A stretch of DNA of 64,000 bases from Bryobacterales bacterium (GCA_020847975.1 JADLBD010000004.1:24319-88318), one strand, 5' to 3'; counted from the first letter of the stretch, positions 52,658 to 62,255 are shown. Numbers and translations are program-made. The notes: generated by a model not told the origin, from the letters alone.

Positions 52658-54139
52658 ATGCTTTCCGGACGGCTTACCGCTGGCGCCATCCTCCTTTGCG
52701 TCCTGGCGCATTCCATCGGATGGGGCATCCGCGGGAATTGGGGCCATGAATATGGCGCAATGATCCCCGGCGCGTTGTCCGCCATTGCCGCGTGTCTGGT
52801 ATCCGGCCGCGAAGACTGGCGGCGGCGCGTGGTGCATTTCGCTTTCTTCGGAGCAATGGGCTGGTCGTTCGGCGGGTCGATGTCCTACGGCCTGGTGCAG
52901 GGCTACACGCACACCGGTAGCGCGCCCGATGTCTTCTACGGTTACGCGATGCTCTACGTGATCGGGTTTCTTTGGGGCGCGATGGGGGGAGCGGGAGCCG
53001 GGCTCGCCGGCATGCTCGACCGGAAGCGACTCACGGATTTCTATCCGCCGCTGATCGCAACATTTGCCGCCTGGTTTGTTTGGGAGTATCCGCTTGCCGC
53101 GCATCCCGCGGATTGGTACGACACGGACTGGGCGGGGGTGCTGGTTTTGCTGGCGGCCGTGCTCGCCTCGATTGCGATTCGCCGTAAGATCACGGAAGCC
53201 GACCGGCTGATCCTGTGGATGGCCGCGGGATGGTGGGCCGGCGTGCTGATCCTGGTGGCGGGACTCGGTCTGCGTATGACCCCGCCGCGCGGCGACAATT
53301 GGGCCGGATGCCTCGGGATGGTAGTTGCGATGGTCTTCTTCTTTGCGCGCCACAATCTGCGGCCTTTGATCTGGGTGGCGATGCTTTCGGGCATTGTTTC
53401 CGGCATCGGGTTCACTACGGGGCAATTGATTCGTGTGGCGGGCTTCGCCTCGCCCATCCGCGAGAACTGGCACAGCGTTCTCGAACAGACGTTCGGCTTC
53501 ATCAGCGGCGTGGGCATCGCCGTCGGGCTGGCATGGCTGGCGCGCCGCGCTCCGCGGCAGACAGAGGAACCGGCGGTGCGGCCGTGGGCGGAGCCCTTCG
53601 CCTTCTGCTTTTTGCTGCTCGTGGTGACGTACATCAACATCGTGAAAAACATCCACACCATCTGGCTGCCGAATGGCGTGATTCCGCAGATCATGCACGG
53701 CATTCCGCTGCTGTGGTGGTTCCGCTTTGCCTACATCGCGGTGGCCGCGGCCGTGGTGTTCCTCACGCTCCGCCACCGGAAGGAGCCACTGGCTGTGGTT
53801 CCGCAAACGTGGCTCGGACGCGGCCAGGCTTTGTTCCTGCTGTTCCTATGGTGGATTGTCGTTGGCAACCTGTCACGCTACCTGCCGTTCGACCCGCGCC
53901 GCCTGATCACCGAAGGGGTCATCCACGTGAATGCCTGTCTCGCCTCCGTACTGGTGCTGGTGGCGCCGCGCGCTGAAGACAGGCAGCCGGAAGAAGGACG
54001 ATTTCCGCGGCTGCGCGGGCTATGCGCCGCATCCCTGGCGCTGGCGCTGCTCTATGCCGCTGTGTCGGTGTGGGGAATCGGTGGCCCGTCGAACGGAGCC
54101 CGTTACCGGTTCGGCTCCAAATCGCAGGACGCGCGATGA
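52658..54139 (+). CDS. Multi-pass membrane protein of unknown function
   Basis: 493 aa with about twelve to thirteen hydrophobic helices spread over the whole length and short loops. Motif-like stretches are AHSIGWGIRGNWGHEYGAMIPG near the N-terminus, FGGSMSYGLVQGYTHT, and IRENWHSVLEQTFGFISGVGIA; I do not know a family with certainty. No signal peptide beyond the first helix. It follows the glycosidase-like paralog B by 49 bases in the same direction and could transport or modify its product; that is inference. Converges with the esterase gene at 54143. Confidence 0.78.
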   Translation: MLSGRLTAGAILLCVLAHSIGWGIRGNWGHEYGAMIPGALSAIAACLVSGREDWRRRVVHFAFFGAMGWSFGGSMSYGLVQGYTHTGSAPDVFYGYAMLYVIGFLWGAMGGAGAGLAGMLDRKRLTDFYPPLIATFAAWFVWEYPLAAHPADWYDTDWAGVLVLLAAVLASIAIRRKITEADRLILWMAAGWWAGVLILVAGLGLRMTPPRGDNWAGCLGMVVAMVFFFARHNLRPLIWVAMLSGIVSGIGFTTGQLIRVAGFASPIRENWHSVLEQTFGFISGVGIAVGLAWLARRAPRQTEEPAVRPWAEPFAFCFLLLVVTYINIVKNIHTIWLPNGVIPQIMHGIPLLWWFRFAYIAVAAAVVFLTLRHRKEPLAVVPQTWLGRGQALFLLFLWWIVVGNLSRYLPFDPRRLITEGVIHVNACLASVLVLVAPRAEDRQPEEGRFPRLRGLCAASLALALLYAAVSVWGIGGPSNGARYRFGSKSQDAR

Positions 54140-54142
54140 CGT

Positions 54143-56014
54143 TCAGTTCCCTTCCCGTAACTCGACATTGTTGCCCAACGCGGCAATGCGCGGAATATCG
54201 AACTTCTCGAGCAACCCGAAACAGAAAAACTCCGGCCACTTCTCCGCGGTGAGGTCCTCCTCAAGAATCTGCTTGAGACTGCGCAGGGAATCGTGCAGCG
54301 CGGCGCCTTGAATGGAAGGCTCCAGAGCGGCCGCGACAATGCTCATCAGGCTGGTACGCCGGCCGTGGGATTCGACGGTCACGCGCATGCCGCGGCCCTT
54401 CAGCCAGCGCGCGATGGCCGTGATCTGGCTCGCCTGCAAACCAAGCGGCCGTTCTCCCAGCGCCGCAATCTGCATGGCGAACAGCGCGTCGCGCTGGGCA
54501 ATGCGGGATTCGCCCACATAGAACGGATCGATGGCGAGGACACGCTTTCCCCCGCTCACCAGAGCCGCCGTGCGATCAGCCACAGACTGCCGCCCGTTGT
54601 CGGCCAGGAGAATGACGGTATCGCTTGCCCCGGCGGGCCCCGCTTCCACACCGGGTACTGTCCAGGAGCCGCCCAGGCGGAAACGCCACCACGTGATTTC
54701 CGTACCGCTGGACGTCTCCCGCCCCACCTCCCGAGCATCCATCGCCAGATGCTGCGCGCGTACCACCTGCGCCAACTCATCGCGCGTCCCCTGCCCGCGC
54801 GGCAGGTCTTGCGCCAGCTTCGTGGCCAACGAGTGAAACGTCGCATTGTTCTCCGGCAGCGGCGAAGCCAACTGCGCCGCGGTTCGTACTTCGGAGTCCA
54901 CGGGGATCTCTTTCAAAGAGTAATCCTGATTGCCGGGAAAGAACTGGTCCCGCAGGAAGCGATAGAGTTCCTCGCGGCTCGATTGATCGTAGTTGTGCCC
55001 CTCGCTGAAGTTGATGAAGTAGCGCAATCTGTCCGGCGCGCCGTAGAGCGCGTAGATGTTGCGTGTGGATTGCAGCAGCGGCCCCACGGCATAATCCGCG
55101 CGAAAGCAACAATTATCCTTGGCGTTGTTGATGAACATCAACGGACGCGGCGCCACCATGTCCGAAAGATGCAGGTAGTCCGCCACCGTGGCCATATCGG
55201 TGGGAGTCTGTTCGCTATCCCCCATGTCGAGCTGCGGCCACTGCGCGCGGGTGACGAAACTCGAATGACCGGCCACGGGGACTGAGAGCTTGACGCGGGT
55301 ATCGAGCGCGCTGATGAAAGTCGTTTGCCAACCGCCGCCGGAGAGGCCCGTTACCGCGACACGGCTCAAGTCCGCATGCTCTTGCCCGAGAATGATATCG
55401 AGCGTGCGCTCCATCTCGAGGTAGAAGACGGCCAGCCCGCTCGTGCCCGTGAGGTCGATCTGATTCATGCGGAAGTGGTTGAAATCCTCCCAGGAAAGCT
55501 GTCCGCGGCCAAGCCATTCCACATTGACGGCCAACATCCCGCGGCGCGCCAGGTTCACGCAGCGCACCTGGATGTATGGCGTGGAAATTCCTTCCTTTTC
55601 GTGGCCGTTGACATTCATCACCACCGGAACTTTCCCCGTCATCTGCTCCGGCTCATAGAGCAGCCCGGGAACCCACAGTCCGGGTACCACTTCAAACCGG
55701 AACTTCTTCACACGGTAGCCCTGGCCGGGCAGGGTTTCGAGCCATTCCACTTTGCGCTCCGCCCTACGCCATTGCCGGGCTTCGCCGCGAAAAACCACTT
55801 TGTCCAGCATCTGTGCGCGGAGTGTGGCGGCGTAGCGGTCCCACTCGAGCGCGGAGGAGAATGTGGGAACCACGGGCACACGGGACGCAGTGTAAACCTG
55901 GACTTCATCGAGCGGCTGTTTCGCATCGAGCAGCGGACGTTCCAGCCACTTGCGAACATCGTCCCCGGACTGGGCGAAAAGGCAGAAAGGAAGAAGAATG
56001 AGCAGCCAACGCAT
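54143..56014 (-). CDS. Secreted acetyl xylan esterase-like alpha/beta-hydrolase
   Basis: 623 aa with a short Sec signal (MRWLLILLPFCLFAQ). One alpha/beta-hydrolase domain covers about 90-390: VVMNVNGHEKEG (oxyanion region), nucleophile elbow TGLSGGGW near residue 225, and GHNYD as candidate His. The remaining C-terminal 200 residues form a second, degraded-looking Rossmann-like domain (TVILLADNGRQSVADRTAALV). Similar to exported AXE1/CE7-like proteins. ATG 56014 starts the signal peptide; 16 further codons upstream are unlikely. Last gene of a minus-strand run with M48, HAD and hypothetical genes, 81 bases after the latter. Confidence 0.83.
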   Translation of the reverse strand: MRWLLILLPFCLFAQSGDDVRKWLERPLLDAKQPLDEVQVYTASRVPVVPTFSSALEWDRYAATLRAQMLDKVVFRGEARQWRRAERKVEWLETLPGQGYRVKKFRFEVVPGLWVPGLLYEPEQMTGKVPVVMNVNGHEKEGISTPYIQVRCVNLARRGMLAVNVEWLGRGQLSWEDFNHFRMNQIDLTGTSGLAVFYLEMERTLDIILGQEHADLSRVAVTGLSGGGWQTTFISALDTRVKLSVPVAGHSSFVTRAQWPQLDMGDSEQTPTDMATVADYLHLSDMVAPRPLMFINNAKDNCCFRADYAVGPLLQSTRNIYALYGAPDRLRYFINFSEGHNYDQSSREELYRFLRDQFFPGNQDYSLKEIPVDSEVRTAAQLASPLPENNATFHSLATKLAQDLPRGQGTRDELAQVVRAQHLAMDAREVGRETSSGTEITWWRFRLGGSWTVPGVEAGPAGASDTVILLADNGRQSVADRTAALVSGGKRVLAIDPFYVGESRIAQRDALFAMQIAALGERPLGLQASQITAIARWLKGRGMRVTVESHGRRTSLMSIVAAALEPSIQGAALHDSLRSLKQILEEDLTAEKWPEFFCFGLLEKFDIPRIAALGNNVELREGN

Positions 56015-56095
56015 AGGGTGAACGTACCACACTCTCTGCTCCTGGAACTGCTCAGCAGACATGCGCGGTAGGATTCCGCCTCCGCAACCAGCAGC

Positions 56096-56686
56096 CTAAC
56101 GCCTGCGGAAGAGGCGGCGACGGATGTCCGGCCAGAATTCATTGAATACGCTGCCGCCGATGTCCGCGGCGAAAGAATAGCCTGCCGCCTGGAGACCCTG
56201 GCCGTATCCGCTGGTGGAATCCGGTTGCCAGGCGCGGGACAACAAGCCGCCGGCCAGCACACCGCCAATCCGCCCCACCGCGATGGTGCGGCTGCCATCG
56301 TCTCTGCGCACAAGGAACGTGTATTTCACGGCGTGCCCGATTCGCGCCCACAACTCCGTGCGCCCGGAAGCGAAGTAACGCGGATCTTCGTGCAGAGCCA
56401 GCCCGATTCCCATTCGCGCTGTTTCTTCGATAGCGTTTTGCGCAAAGCGGGAAGCACAGCGCCGGCCATACCCCTGCATGCCCTGCCTCCACTCATGAGG
56501 AATATCCAGCCACTGGTGAAATCCCGCCGACGCCGCGGAAAACAGGACAGGCTGGGGGCCATACGATGTAACCAGGTACAGCTTGAGTTTTTGCTCCGTG
56601 GTCAGTGGAAGCGGCGCCTGCTGCGCGAGAAGGGACAGCGCCGGCACAATCAGAAGCGCGCCAGAAAGGGCGGCTCGCCTCAGCAT
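56096..56686 (-). CDS. Exported conserved hypothetical protein, 196 aa
   Basis: Signal peptide MLRRAALSGALLIVPALSLLAQ, then a domain with Gly-rich helices (TSYGPQPVLFSAASAGFHQW, IGLALHEDPRYFAS, IGGVLAGGLLSRAWQP, ADIGGSVFNEFWPDI) ending RRRLFRRR. The alternation suggests an outer-membrane- or membrane-associated protein of a family I associate with Acidobacteria; no function is known. Its start overlaps the HAD gene by seven bases, so they are coupled. Confidence 0.75.
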   Translation of the reverse strand: MLRRAALSGALLIVPALSLLAQQAPLPLTTEQKLKLYLVTSYGPQPVLFSAASAGFHQWLDIPHEWRQGMQGYGRRCASRFAQNAIEETARMGIGLALHEDPRYFASGRTELWARIGHAVKYTFLVRRDDGSRTIAVGRIGGVLAGGLLSRAWQPDSTSGYGQGLQAAGYSFAADIGGSVFNEFWPDIRRRLFRRR

Positions 56687-57303
56687 TCGGAGCTCATTCC
56701 GAGGCGGATTTGTACGAGTTCCACGGTGCGGGCAGGTTCAGGGATGCGCAGGACATCAAAGCCCGCGGCCCTGCCGCTGGCCACGCCTGCCTCGCTGTCT
56801 TCCACCACCAAAGCATGGCGAATGCCGAGCATCGCCGCCGCTTTCCAATACGGCTCCGGATCCGGTTTGTGACGCGTGACGTCCTCCCCGAACACGACGA
56901 CGGAAAGATGGTCCATCAATCCTCCGGCTTCGAGTACGGGCCGCACCTCCGAACCGCGGCTGGAGGAGACAACCCCCACGCGGTACCCATCCAAAGACCG
57001 GACAAACTCCACCACGCCGGGAGCGAAAGGCAACTGCCGCCGGATCTCTTCGCGAAACAACTCCGTCTTGGCGTCATAGCGCGCGTAGATCTGTTCCACG
57101 GTCACGGGACGGCTGGCGCGCGTCACCAGGTCCTCCGCCATCTTCCTGTCGGAAATCCCGATATAGTGCCGGTGGTAATGCTCCCACTCGAGGCAAATGC
57201 CGAGGGGGTGAAGAACCTCCCGCCAGCAGGCGAAATGAATGGGCTCGCTGTCGACCAGAACTCCGTCGAAATCGAACAGTACGGCTTCGTAGGACTCTGC
57301 CAT
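56680..57303 (-). CDS. HAD superfamily phosphatase, beta-phosphoglucomutase-like
   Basis: 207 aa HAD hydrolase with a helical cap (subfamily I). Motif I FDFDGVLVDSEP, motif II VVSSSRG, motif III Lys in TRHKPDPEPY and motif IV VVEDSEAG are all intact. The cap and the DSEP sequence fit the beta-phosphoglucomutase/phosphoglycolate-phosphatase group; the nucleophile Asp followed by Asp+2 is consistent with either. The gene starts three bases after the M48 stop and overlaps the next gene by seven bases. Confidence 0.9.
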   Translation of the reverse strand: MAESYEAVLFDFDGVLVDSEPIHFACWREVLHPLGICLEWEHYHRHYIGISDRKMAEDLVTRASRPVTVEQIYARYDAKTELFREEIRRQLPFAPGVVEFVRSLDGYRVGVVSSSRGSEVRPVLEAGGLMDHLSVVVFGEDVTRHKPDPEPYWKAAAMLGIRHALVVEDSEAGVASGRAAGFDVLRIPEPARTVELVQIRLGMSSEC

Positions 57304-57306
57304 CCG

Positions 57307-58662
57307 CTACCGCGCAAACTGAACGGACTGGATCATCTGGTCAAAAGCGGCCTGGGCATGGGAATACTCCGCTTCCGGAGAAATGAGGATCATGTAGAAC
57401 AGTCCCTGGGGATGCTGCGCCGTAATAATGGCATCCACTTCTCGTTGCCCCTGATACGAGGATTGGGAGTAGAGAACGTTGAGCAGCGCGGGCACGCCGG
57501 AGAGTTGAAAATTTCTTTGCCTCTCGCCGCTCTGCTGCATAGTCTTGTTGCTTTGCAAGACCTGGTTGATGTAATCCCTCGTGCTTTGTTCGAGGTTTCC
57601 GGAATTGGACGCCTGCCGGACGCCGATGATAGCCCCATACCCGATCTCGGCATTGCCGTTCGACTGCACAATGCCCTCGCGGGAAGCCACGGTGATCTCA
57701 TTCGACTGCCCCTGCTGAAAGATCTCCCAATTGGCCGGGTAGGAAAAGGCGAGTCCGCCGCTGCGGTACTGCTTGGTCTGTGTCGAAGGTCTGGCGGTAG
57801 CCGGGTTCCCTGCGTTGCGGAAGTCGATATTCGCTTTCTTCGGCACGGGGAGGGATTTCACGATGGCCTGCTCGCGATGCAATCGGGCGGTATCGCCCTT
57901 CGAATACTCTCGCGCCGGCATCAGCTTGATCTCCGCCTCCACCGCCTTCACGCGGTTCCCTGGACTCGGATGGTCGGAAAGAAACTGGGGGATGGAGCGT
58001 CCGGAACTCTTCTCTTCCGCCTCGAGTTTCTCGAAGAAGCGGGCCATCTCCACCGGATCGTATCCGGATTTCGCCATGATCCGCGTGCCGAGCAGATCGG
58101 CTTCGCTCTCGGCATTTCGCGAAAACTTCAGCAGAAGGGAGTTGGCGCCCAGACCCGCGCCTAGCTGAGCGAGCTGCCCCAACAAGCCGCCCCCCAGCAA
58201 TGAACCTCCCAAGCCGAACATCAATTGAACAGCCTGCGCCTTGGTCACCTGAGAAGTCCCGTGGCGCAATGCCACGTGGGAGATCTCGTGAGCCAACACG
58301 CCGGCCATTTGCGCCTCATTCTCGGCTGAGGAGATCAGACCGGTATGCACAAACGCGGGTCCCCCGGGGAGGGCGAACGCGTTGATGGACTTGTCGTAAA
58401 CAACCTTGAAAGAGTAGGGGAACTGGCCTGCTTCGGGCTGTGAGGCCAGCTTCTTTCCGATGCCGCTGATGTAATCCGTCAGTTCGCGATTATCTACAAT
58501 AGCGACCTGCTTCTCCACTTCCGCAGCCGCTTCCTTCCCCAGTTGGACATCCTGTTGCGGGGAGAACAGGTTCCACCCGGGCTTCAGCACCCGCTGCTTC
58601 TGGGCGTAGGCCAACCCTGTCGCCAGAACCAGCAAACAGGTAATGATACTACGTTTGCGCAT
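57307..58662 (-). CDS. M48 family metalloprotease (BepA/LoiP-like), exported
   Basis: 451 aa. Signal peptide (ITCLLVLATGLAYAQ), then the M48 domain at about 40-260: FALPGGPAFVHTGLI, zinc motif LAHEISHVALRHG, and ESEADLLGTRIM with the third zinc ligand, followed by LSDHPSPGNRV. The C-terminal 150 residues form a separate alpha/beta domain (GLAFSYPANWEIFQQG) like PsbP/DUF1795 proteins. A role in envelope protein quality control is the family norm. ATG 58662 has AGGAGGT 9 bases upstream; seven extra codons in the frame are discarded. First gene of the four-gene run. Confidence 0.92.
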   Translation of the reverse strand: MRKRSIITCLLVLATGLAYAQKQRVLKPGWNLFSPQQDVQLGKEAAAEVEKQVAIVDNRELTDYISGIGKKLASQPEAGQFPYSFKVVYDKSINAFALPGGPAFVHTGLISSAENEAQMAGVLAHEISHVALRHGTSQVTKAQAVQLMFGLGGSLLGGGLLGQLAQLGAGLGANSLLLKFSRNAESEADLLGTRIMAKSGYDPVEMARFFEKLEAEEKSSGRSIPQFLSDHPSPGNRVKAVEAEIKLMPAREYSKGDTARLHREQAIVKSLPVPKKANIDFRNAGNPATARPSTQTKQYRSGGLAFSYPANWEIFQQGQSNEITVASREGIVQSNGNAEIGYGAIIGVRQASNSGNLEQSTRDYINQVLQSNKTMQQSGERQRNFQLSGVPALLNVLYSQSSYQGQREVDAIITAQHPQGLFYMILISPEAEYSHAQAAFDQMIQSVQFAR

Positions 58663-58749
58663 TGCGCCTGACCTCCTTCGCAAACCTCACAGATCAGGGT
58701 CAGATCCTTGTTACAGGCCTTCAAACCCTACAGCCCCGTATGTCTTCAG

Positions 58750-58755
58750 TATAAT
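58750..58755 (+). promoter_or_regulatory. -10 element for a probable leaderless ilvE transcript
   Basis: A perfect TATAAT lies six bases before ATG 58762, so the start of transcription should be at the A of the ATG. There is no ribosome-binding site. The -35 region 17 bases upstream is poor. Confidence 0.5.
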
Positions 58756-58761
58756 AGCTTC

Positions 58762-59703
58762 ATGTTGAAGCCCACCGAAAAAATCTGGCACAACGGGTCC
58801 TTCATTCCGTGGGACGAGGCGAAAATCCACGTCCTTTCGCATACCGTCAGTTATGCGAGCGCGGTATTTGAAGGCATCCGTTGCTATCACACGCCGTCCG
58901 GCCCCGCCGTTTTCCGGCTTCGGGAGCACGTACGGCGGATGGTAGATTCCGCCAAGGTTTACCGGATGGATATTCCCTTCCCCATCGATACGCTGGCTGA
59001 CGCGATGGTGGAACTGGTGCGCGTGAATAAGCTCGAATCCTGTTACCTGCGTCCCATCGCCTTGCGTGGTTATGGCGAAATGGGCGTTCTCGGCATCAAG
59101 AACCCTACCGAAGTTTACATCGCTTGCTGGGAATGGGGCCAATACCTCGGCAGTGAGGCACTGGCGCAAGGCGTGGATGTGTGCATCTCCTCCTGGAAGC
59201 GGATTGCCCCGAACACGCTTCCCGCGCTCGCCAAGGCTGCCTGCAACTACATGAACTCGCAGTTGATCCGCATGGAGGCGCACACCAACGGCTATGCGGA
59301 AGGAATCGCGTTGGACGAGGCGGGATACGTCAGCGAAGGGTCCGGCGAGAACATATTTGTGATTCGCGACGGCAAAATCCACACGCCTCCCCTGGGCGCC
59401 TCTGTTCTGCCGGGCATCACGCGAGACTCCGTCATCAAACTCGCCCAGGAAGCGGGCATCCCCCTGGTCGAGACGATTATTCCCCGCGAAATGCTGTACA
59501 TTGCCGACGAGGTATTCTTCACGGGCACGGCGGCGGAGATTACGCCCATCCGCTCCGTGGATCGCATCCAGGTAGGCAGCGGCAGCTGCGGGCCGATCAC
59601 GGAAAAACTCCAGAAGGAGTTTTTCTCGATCATCAACGGGACAGTACCGGACCGCCATGGATGGCTCACGCGCATTCCCGTGGGTCAACCTGTTACCGCC
59701 TGA
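58762..59703 (+). CDS. ilvE: Branched-chain amino acid aminotransferase
   Basis: 313 aa PLP enzyme, fold type IV, catalysing the last step of valine, leucine and isoleucine synthesis. Seen: [20 protein letters not shown] at the N-terminus, FEGIRCY, RPIALRG, the PLP Lys in [14 protein letters not shown], and the family signature [10 protein letters not shown]...PGITRDSV. Length matches the class. ATG 58762 matches the start of the family and has the TATAAT just before it; the open frame upstream adds 18 residues without similarity. Confidence 0.94.
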   Translation: MLKPTEKIWHNGSFIPWDEAKIHVLSHTVSYASAVFEGIRCYHTPSGPAVFRLREHVRRMVDSAKVYRMDIPFPIDTLADAMVELVRVNKLESCYLRPIALRGYGEMGVLGIKNPTEVYIACWEWGQYLGSEALAQGVDVCISSWKRIAPNTLPALAKAACNYMNSQLIRMEAHTNGYAEGIALDEAGYVSEGSGENIFVIRDGKIHTPPLGASVLPGITRDSVIKLAQEAGIPLVETIIPREMLYIADEVFFTGTAAEITPIRSVDRIQVGSGSCGPITEKLQKEFFSIINGTVPDRHGWLTRIPVGQPVTA

Positions 59704-60037
59704 GGAATCTCCAGGCCCGATCAATACCTCTGCGAACAACGCCGCCCGATTTCCGGCGTATTTCGATCACTGTGGGGATGGGTGTGTTTGGAAGGAATCG
59801 CATCAATCCCGCGGGCGCTCGGAAGACGGCCACCTCCCCCGAGATCACCCATCTCCCGAACACCCGCAGAGGATCTTCATCTTTTCTACCAGCGCCCCTC
59901 ATTGCGCGTCTACAGGAATCGCAGTCTTCCCTGCCCCTTTCCACAACTTCTTTTTGCTGTACCATCAGTTGTTTAGCCCACCCCCGCTGTGGGTATCCTG
60001 TGAATAAAACATCCGCGGAAGGATTTGTATCCCAGTT
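59704..60037 (+). other. Intergenic region between ilvE and nagA
   Basis: 334 bases. I see no gene, no clear terminator and no strong promoter. GGAAGGA (60017-60023) lies about 14 bases before the nagA ATG as a weak ribosome-binding site. Confidence 0.4.
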
Positions 60038-61186
60038 ATGAACATTCATGGCATTGACGCCTTCACCCGCGAGGCGGTCGAAGTACGCTTTGAGAAGGCA
60101 ATCACCGGAGTCGATCCGCTGCTGGCCCGCCCCGAGGGAAAATTGCCTCTCCTCGCCCCCGGTTGGGTGGAGTTGCAGGTAAACGGCTTTGCGGGAGCGG
60201 ACTACTGCGATCCGCAGTGCTCCCTCGAGGATATTGACCGTTCCCTTCGAACTCAGTTCGCCACCGGCGTCACGCGTCTGCTCGCCACTATCATCACCGG
60301 CGGCGAACGCGAAATTACCGGCTCCCTTCGCAATCTGGCCGAGGCTAGGGAGCGTCTCCCGCATGGCCATGCCATCGAAGGCTTCCATGTGGAAGGTCCG
60401 CATATTTCCCCCGAGGACGGGCCGCGCGGCGCACACCCGGCGCGCTGGGTGCGTCCGCCCGATGTCGACGAATTTCACCGCTGGCAGGAGGCCGCGCGCG
60501 GCTATATCCGCCTGGTTACCGTCTCTCCGGAATGGCCGGAAGCGCCGCGCTATATCGAAGCCCTGGTGAAAGAGGGCATCATTCTCAGCATCGGTCATAC
60601 CAAAGCCACCAGCGCGCAGATTGAGGACGCCGTCCGCGCGGGGGCAACCAAGTCCACACACCTCGGCAACGGCGCCCACTCGGTCCTCCCGCGGCATCCC
60701 AACTACATCTGGGACCAACTGGCCAATGACCAGCTTGCGGCCGGCTTCATTGCAGACGGCTTCCATCTCCCCGCGAGTTTTCTCAAGTGCGCCATCCGCG
60801 CCAAAGGCGTCGAGCGTTCCATCCTGGTGACGGACGCTGTCTCGCCCGCCGAATGCCCCCCGGGCGATTACCGTCTGGGAGAGGTCGAGGTCGAGTTGCT
60901 TCCGGAAGGGCGCGTCGTAATGAAGGGAGGAATGCGCCTGGCGGGTTCCGCGCTCCGCATGGACACCGCGATCGGGAACACGGTTCGCATGGCGGGGGTT
61001 TCACTCGCCGATGCGCTCACCATGGCTTCCCGCAATCCGGCGCGGGTGGCCCGCATTGCCAACCGGCAGCGGGGCCTCGCTGCCGGAGAACGCGCCGACG
61101 TCGTGGAATTCGAATTTGATGCCGAATCTCACAAAATTCACGTTCTTCGTACCTGGCTTTCCGGAGAAATCGTCTACCAGGCCTGA
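60038..61186 (+). CDS. nagA: N-acetylglucosamine-6-phosphate deacetylase
   Basis: 382 aa amidohydrolase that removes the acetyl group from GlcNAc-6-phosphate in amino-sugar and peptidoglycan recycling. Motifs: VELQVNGFAG (family DxQxNG-like), GFHVEGPHISPEDGPRGAH (metal Glu), SIGHTKA (metal His), STHLGNGAHSV (metal His; most NagA proteins have HLFNAM here) and VTDAVSP (catalytic Asp). The changed HLGNGAH and the absence of neighbouring nagB leave room for a related substrate. Confidence 0.9.
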   Translation: MNIHGIDAFTREAVEVRFEKAITGVDPLLARPEGKLPLLAPGWVELQVNGFAGADYCDPQCSLEDIDRSLRTQFATGVTRLLATIITGGEREITGSLRNLAEARERLPHGHAIEGFHVEGPHISPEDGPRGAHPARWVRPPDVDEFHRWQEAARGYIRLVTVSPEWPEAPRYIEALVKEGIILSIGHTKATSAQIEDAVRAGATKSTHLGNGAHSVLPRHPNYIWDQLANDQLAAGFIADGFHLPASFLKCAIRAKGVERSILVTDAVSPAECPPGDYRLGEVEVELLPEGRVVMKGGMRLAGSALRMDTAIGNTVRMAGVSLADALTMASRNPARVARIANRQRGLAAGERADVVEFEFDAESHKIHVLRTWLSGEIVYQA

Positions 61187-61221
61187 GCATATTTCCGGCC
61201 AATCGGCACTGTAACGATTGT

Positions 61222-61244
61222 TGCCCGCAAGGCACTACTTTTTT
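61222..61244 (+). terminator. Weak intrinsic terminator after nagA
   Basis: TGCC-CGCAA-GGCA (61222-61234), a four-pair stem, followed by CTACTTTTTT (T-run 61239-61244). The stem is short but the T-run is good; position 35 bases after the nagA stop fits. Confidence 0.35.
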
Positions 61245-61250
61245 AACGCC

Positions 61251-61530
61251 ATGAGGCATGAAGAGGCGGCGGCAGCGGGCATGGTGGAAGATACCTGCTC
61301 CACGAGTTGAATCCGTTGGAACGGGACGCCTTTGAAGAACACTACTTCTGCTGCGGGCTCTGCGCCGCTGATCTGCAAGCCGCCGCGGACATCGTTCGTG
61401 GCGGTGATCCGCGAAAGCAGGCCATTTCAGCCTCTACAGGCATCCGCCCGAGGGAAGCGAGCCGGGGTGAAGCAGGTTTCCACCCCGGTTCGCCCTTCGG
61501 CAAACAACACTCCTGCGCCCGGAGAACCTA
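61251..61530 (+). pseudogene. Frameshifted zinc-finger anti-sigma-like remnant
   Basis: ATG 61251 opens MRHEEAAAAGMVEDT and soon stops at 61310. The next frame continues LLHELNPLERDAFEEHYFCCGLCAADLQ, which is the classical HxxxCxxC zinc-finger of anti-sigma factors (HYFxCxxCAxDL). A further shift gives FVAVIRESRPFQPL. No membrane helix or C-terminal part follows. It is thus a broken and truncated gene. No sigma factor gene is adjacent. Confidence 0.65.
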
Positions 61531-62085
61531 AATCGCGATGGGCTGCGCCAGCGTGAAGGTGAGGCGCGTTTCTGAAGGGATCTTCACCGCATCGCCTTTG
61601 GTCAGCACCTGATAAGCTCCACCGGCGCCGGCTCCGCTCAAGGCTCCGATGGCGGCGCCCTTGCCGCCTCCAGCCAGCGCGCCTATCACAGCCCCCAGAG
61701 CAGCCGCCCCGCCGACAACAGCGCCGCTCTTCTTCGTTTTGGACTTGCCTTCAGTGGTCACATCCGAAGAACTGGCCGTGTATGTCTTGCCATCATGGCC
61801 GATGGACACCAGCGTCAGGGACAACTCGGGCTTGCCCGTGAGTTTGCCCGCCTGTTTCACTTCCGATAGTTTCATCTGTACATCGGAGCCGCGCGGCAGA
61901 ACGGTCTTGCCGTCCAACATGACCGGTTCATCGAGACTACCGCGAAACATCTGACCCACCGAATTGCTCCGGCTGTCCACGCTGTCAATCATGCGAACCG
62001 TGACCGCGGCTCCGGCGGGAATCTCCTTCGCCAGCGCAACCGAGGCCAGCAGAAACATGGAAACATAAATGACTCTTTTTGTCAC
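61528..62085 (-). CDS. Exported glycine-zipper protein
   Basis: 185 aa. Signal peptide (RVIYVSMFLLASVALA), a beta domain (EIPAGAAVTVRMIDSVDS, LDGKTVLPRGSDV, LSLTLVSIGHDGKTYTA), then a glycine-zipper segment (GAVVGGAAALGAVIGALAGG and AAIGALSGAGAGGA), which typically inserts into or spans a membrane. A final strand ends in TRLTFTLAQPI. GTG 62085 is used because AAAGGAGG is 11 bases upstream and the signal peptide begins there. Proteins of this build are frequent in Acidobacteria; function unknown. Confidence 0.82.
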   Translation of the reverse strand: MTKRVIYVSMFLLASVALAKEIPAGAAVTVRMIDSVDSRSNSVGQMFRGSLDEPVMLDGKTVLPRGSDVQMKLSEVKQAGKLTGKPELSLTLVSIGHDGKTYTASSSDVTTEGKSKTKKSGAVVGGAAALGAVIGALAGGGKGAAIGALSGAGAGGAYQVLTKGDAVKIPSETRLTFTLAQPIAI

Positions 62086-62255
62086 TTTGCGAAATCCTCC
62101 TTTCCTGGTAACAGACGCGCGTTCCACGGCGCACCGTTGCAGGTTCTTTCGCGCCGGACCGCGGGCGGTAAAACTTTCCATACCCGCCTTCGCGCAGACG
62201 GAAATGTTTTCCAAAACAGCGCCCTTAGCAATTCCTACCGCATTGAATTTACGGC

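Noticed and set aside
56605..58164. 519-codon plus-strand open frame
   Set aside because: Antisense to the HAD and M48 genes, which have intact catalytic motifs.
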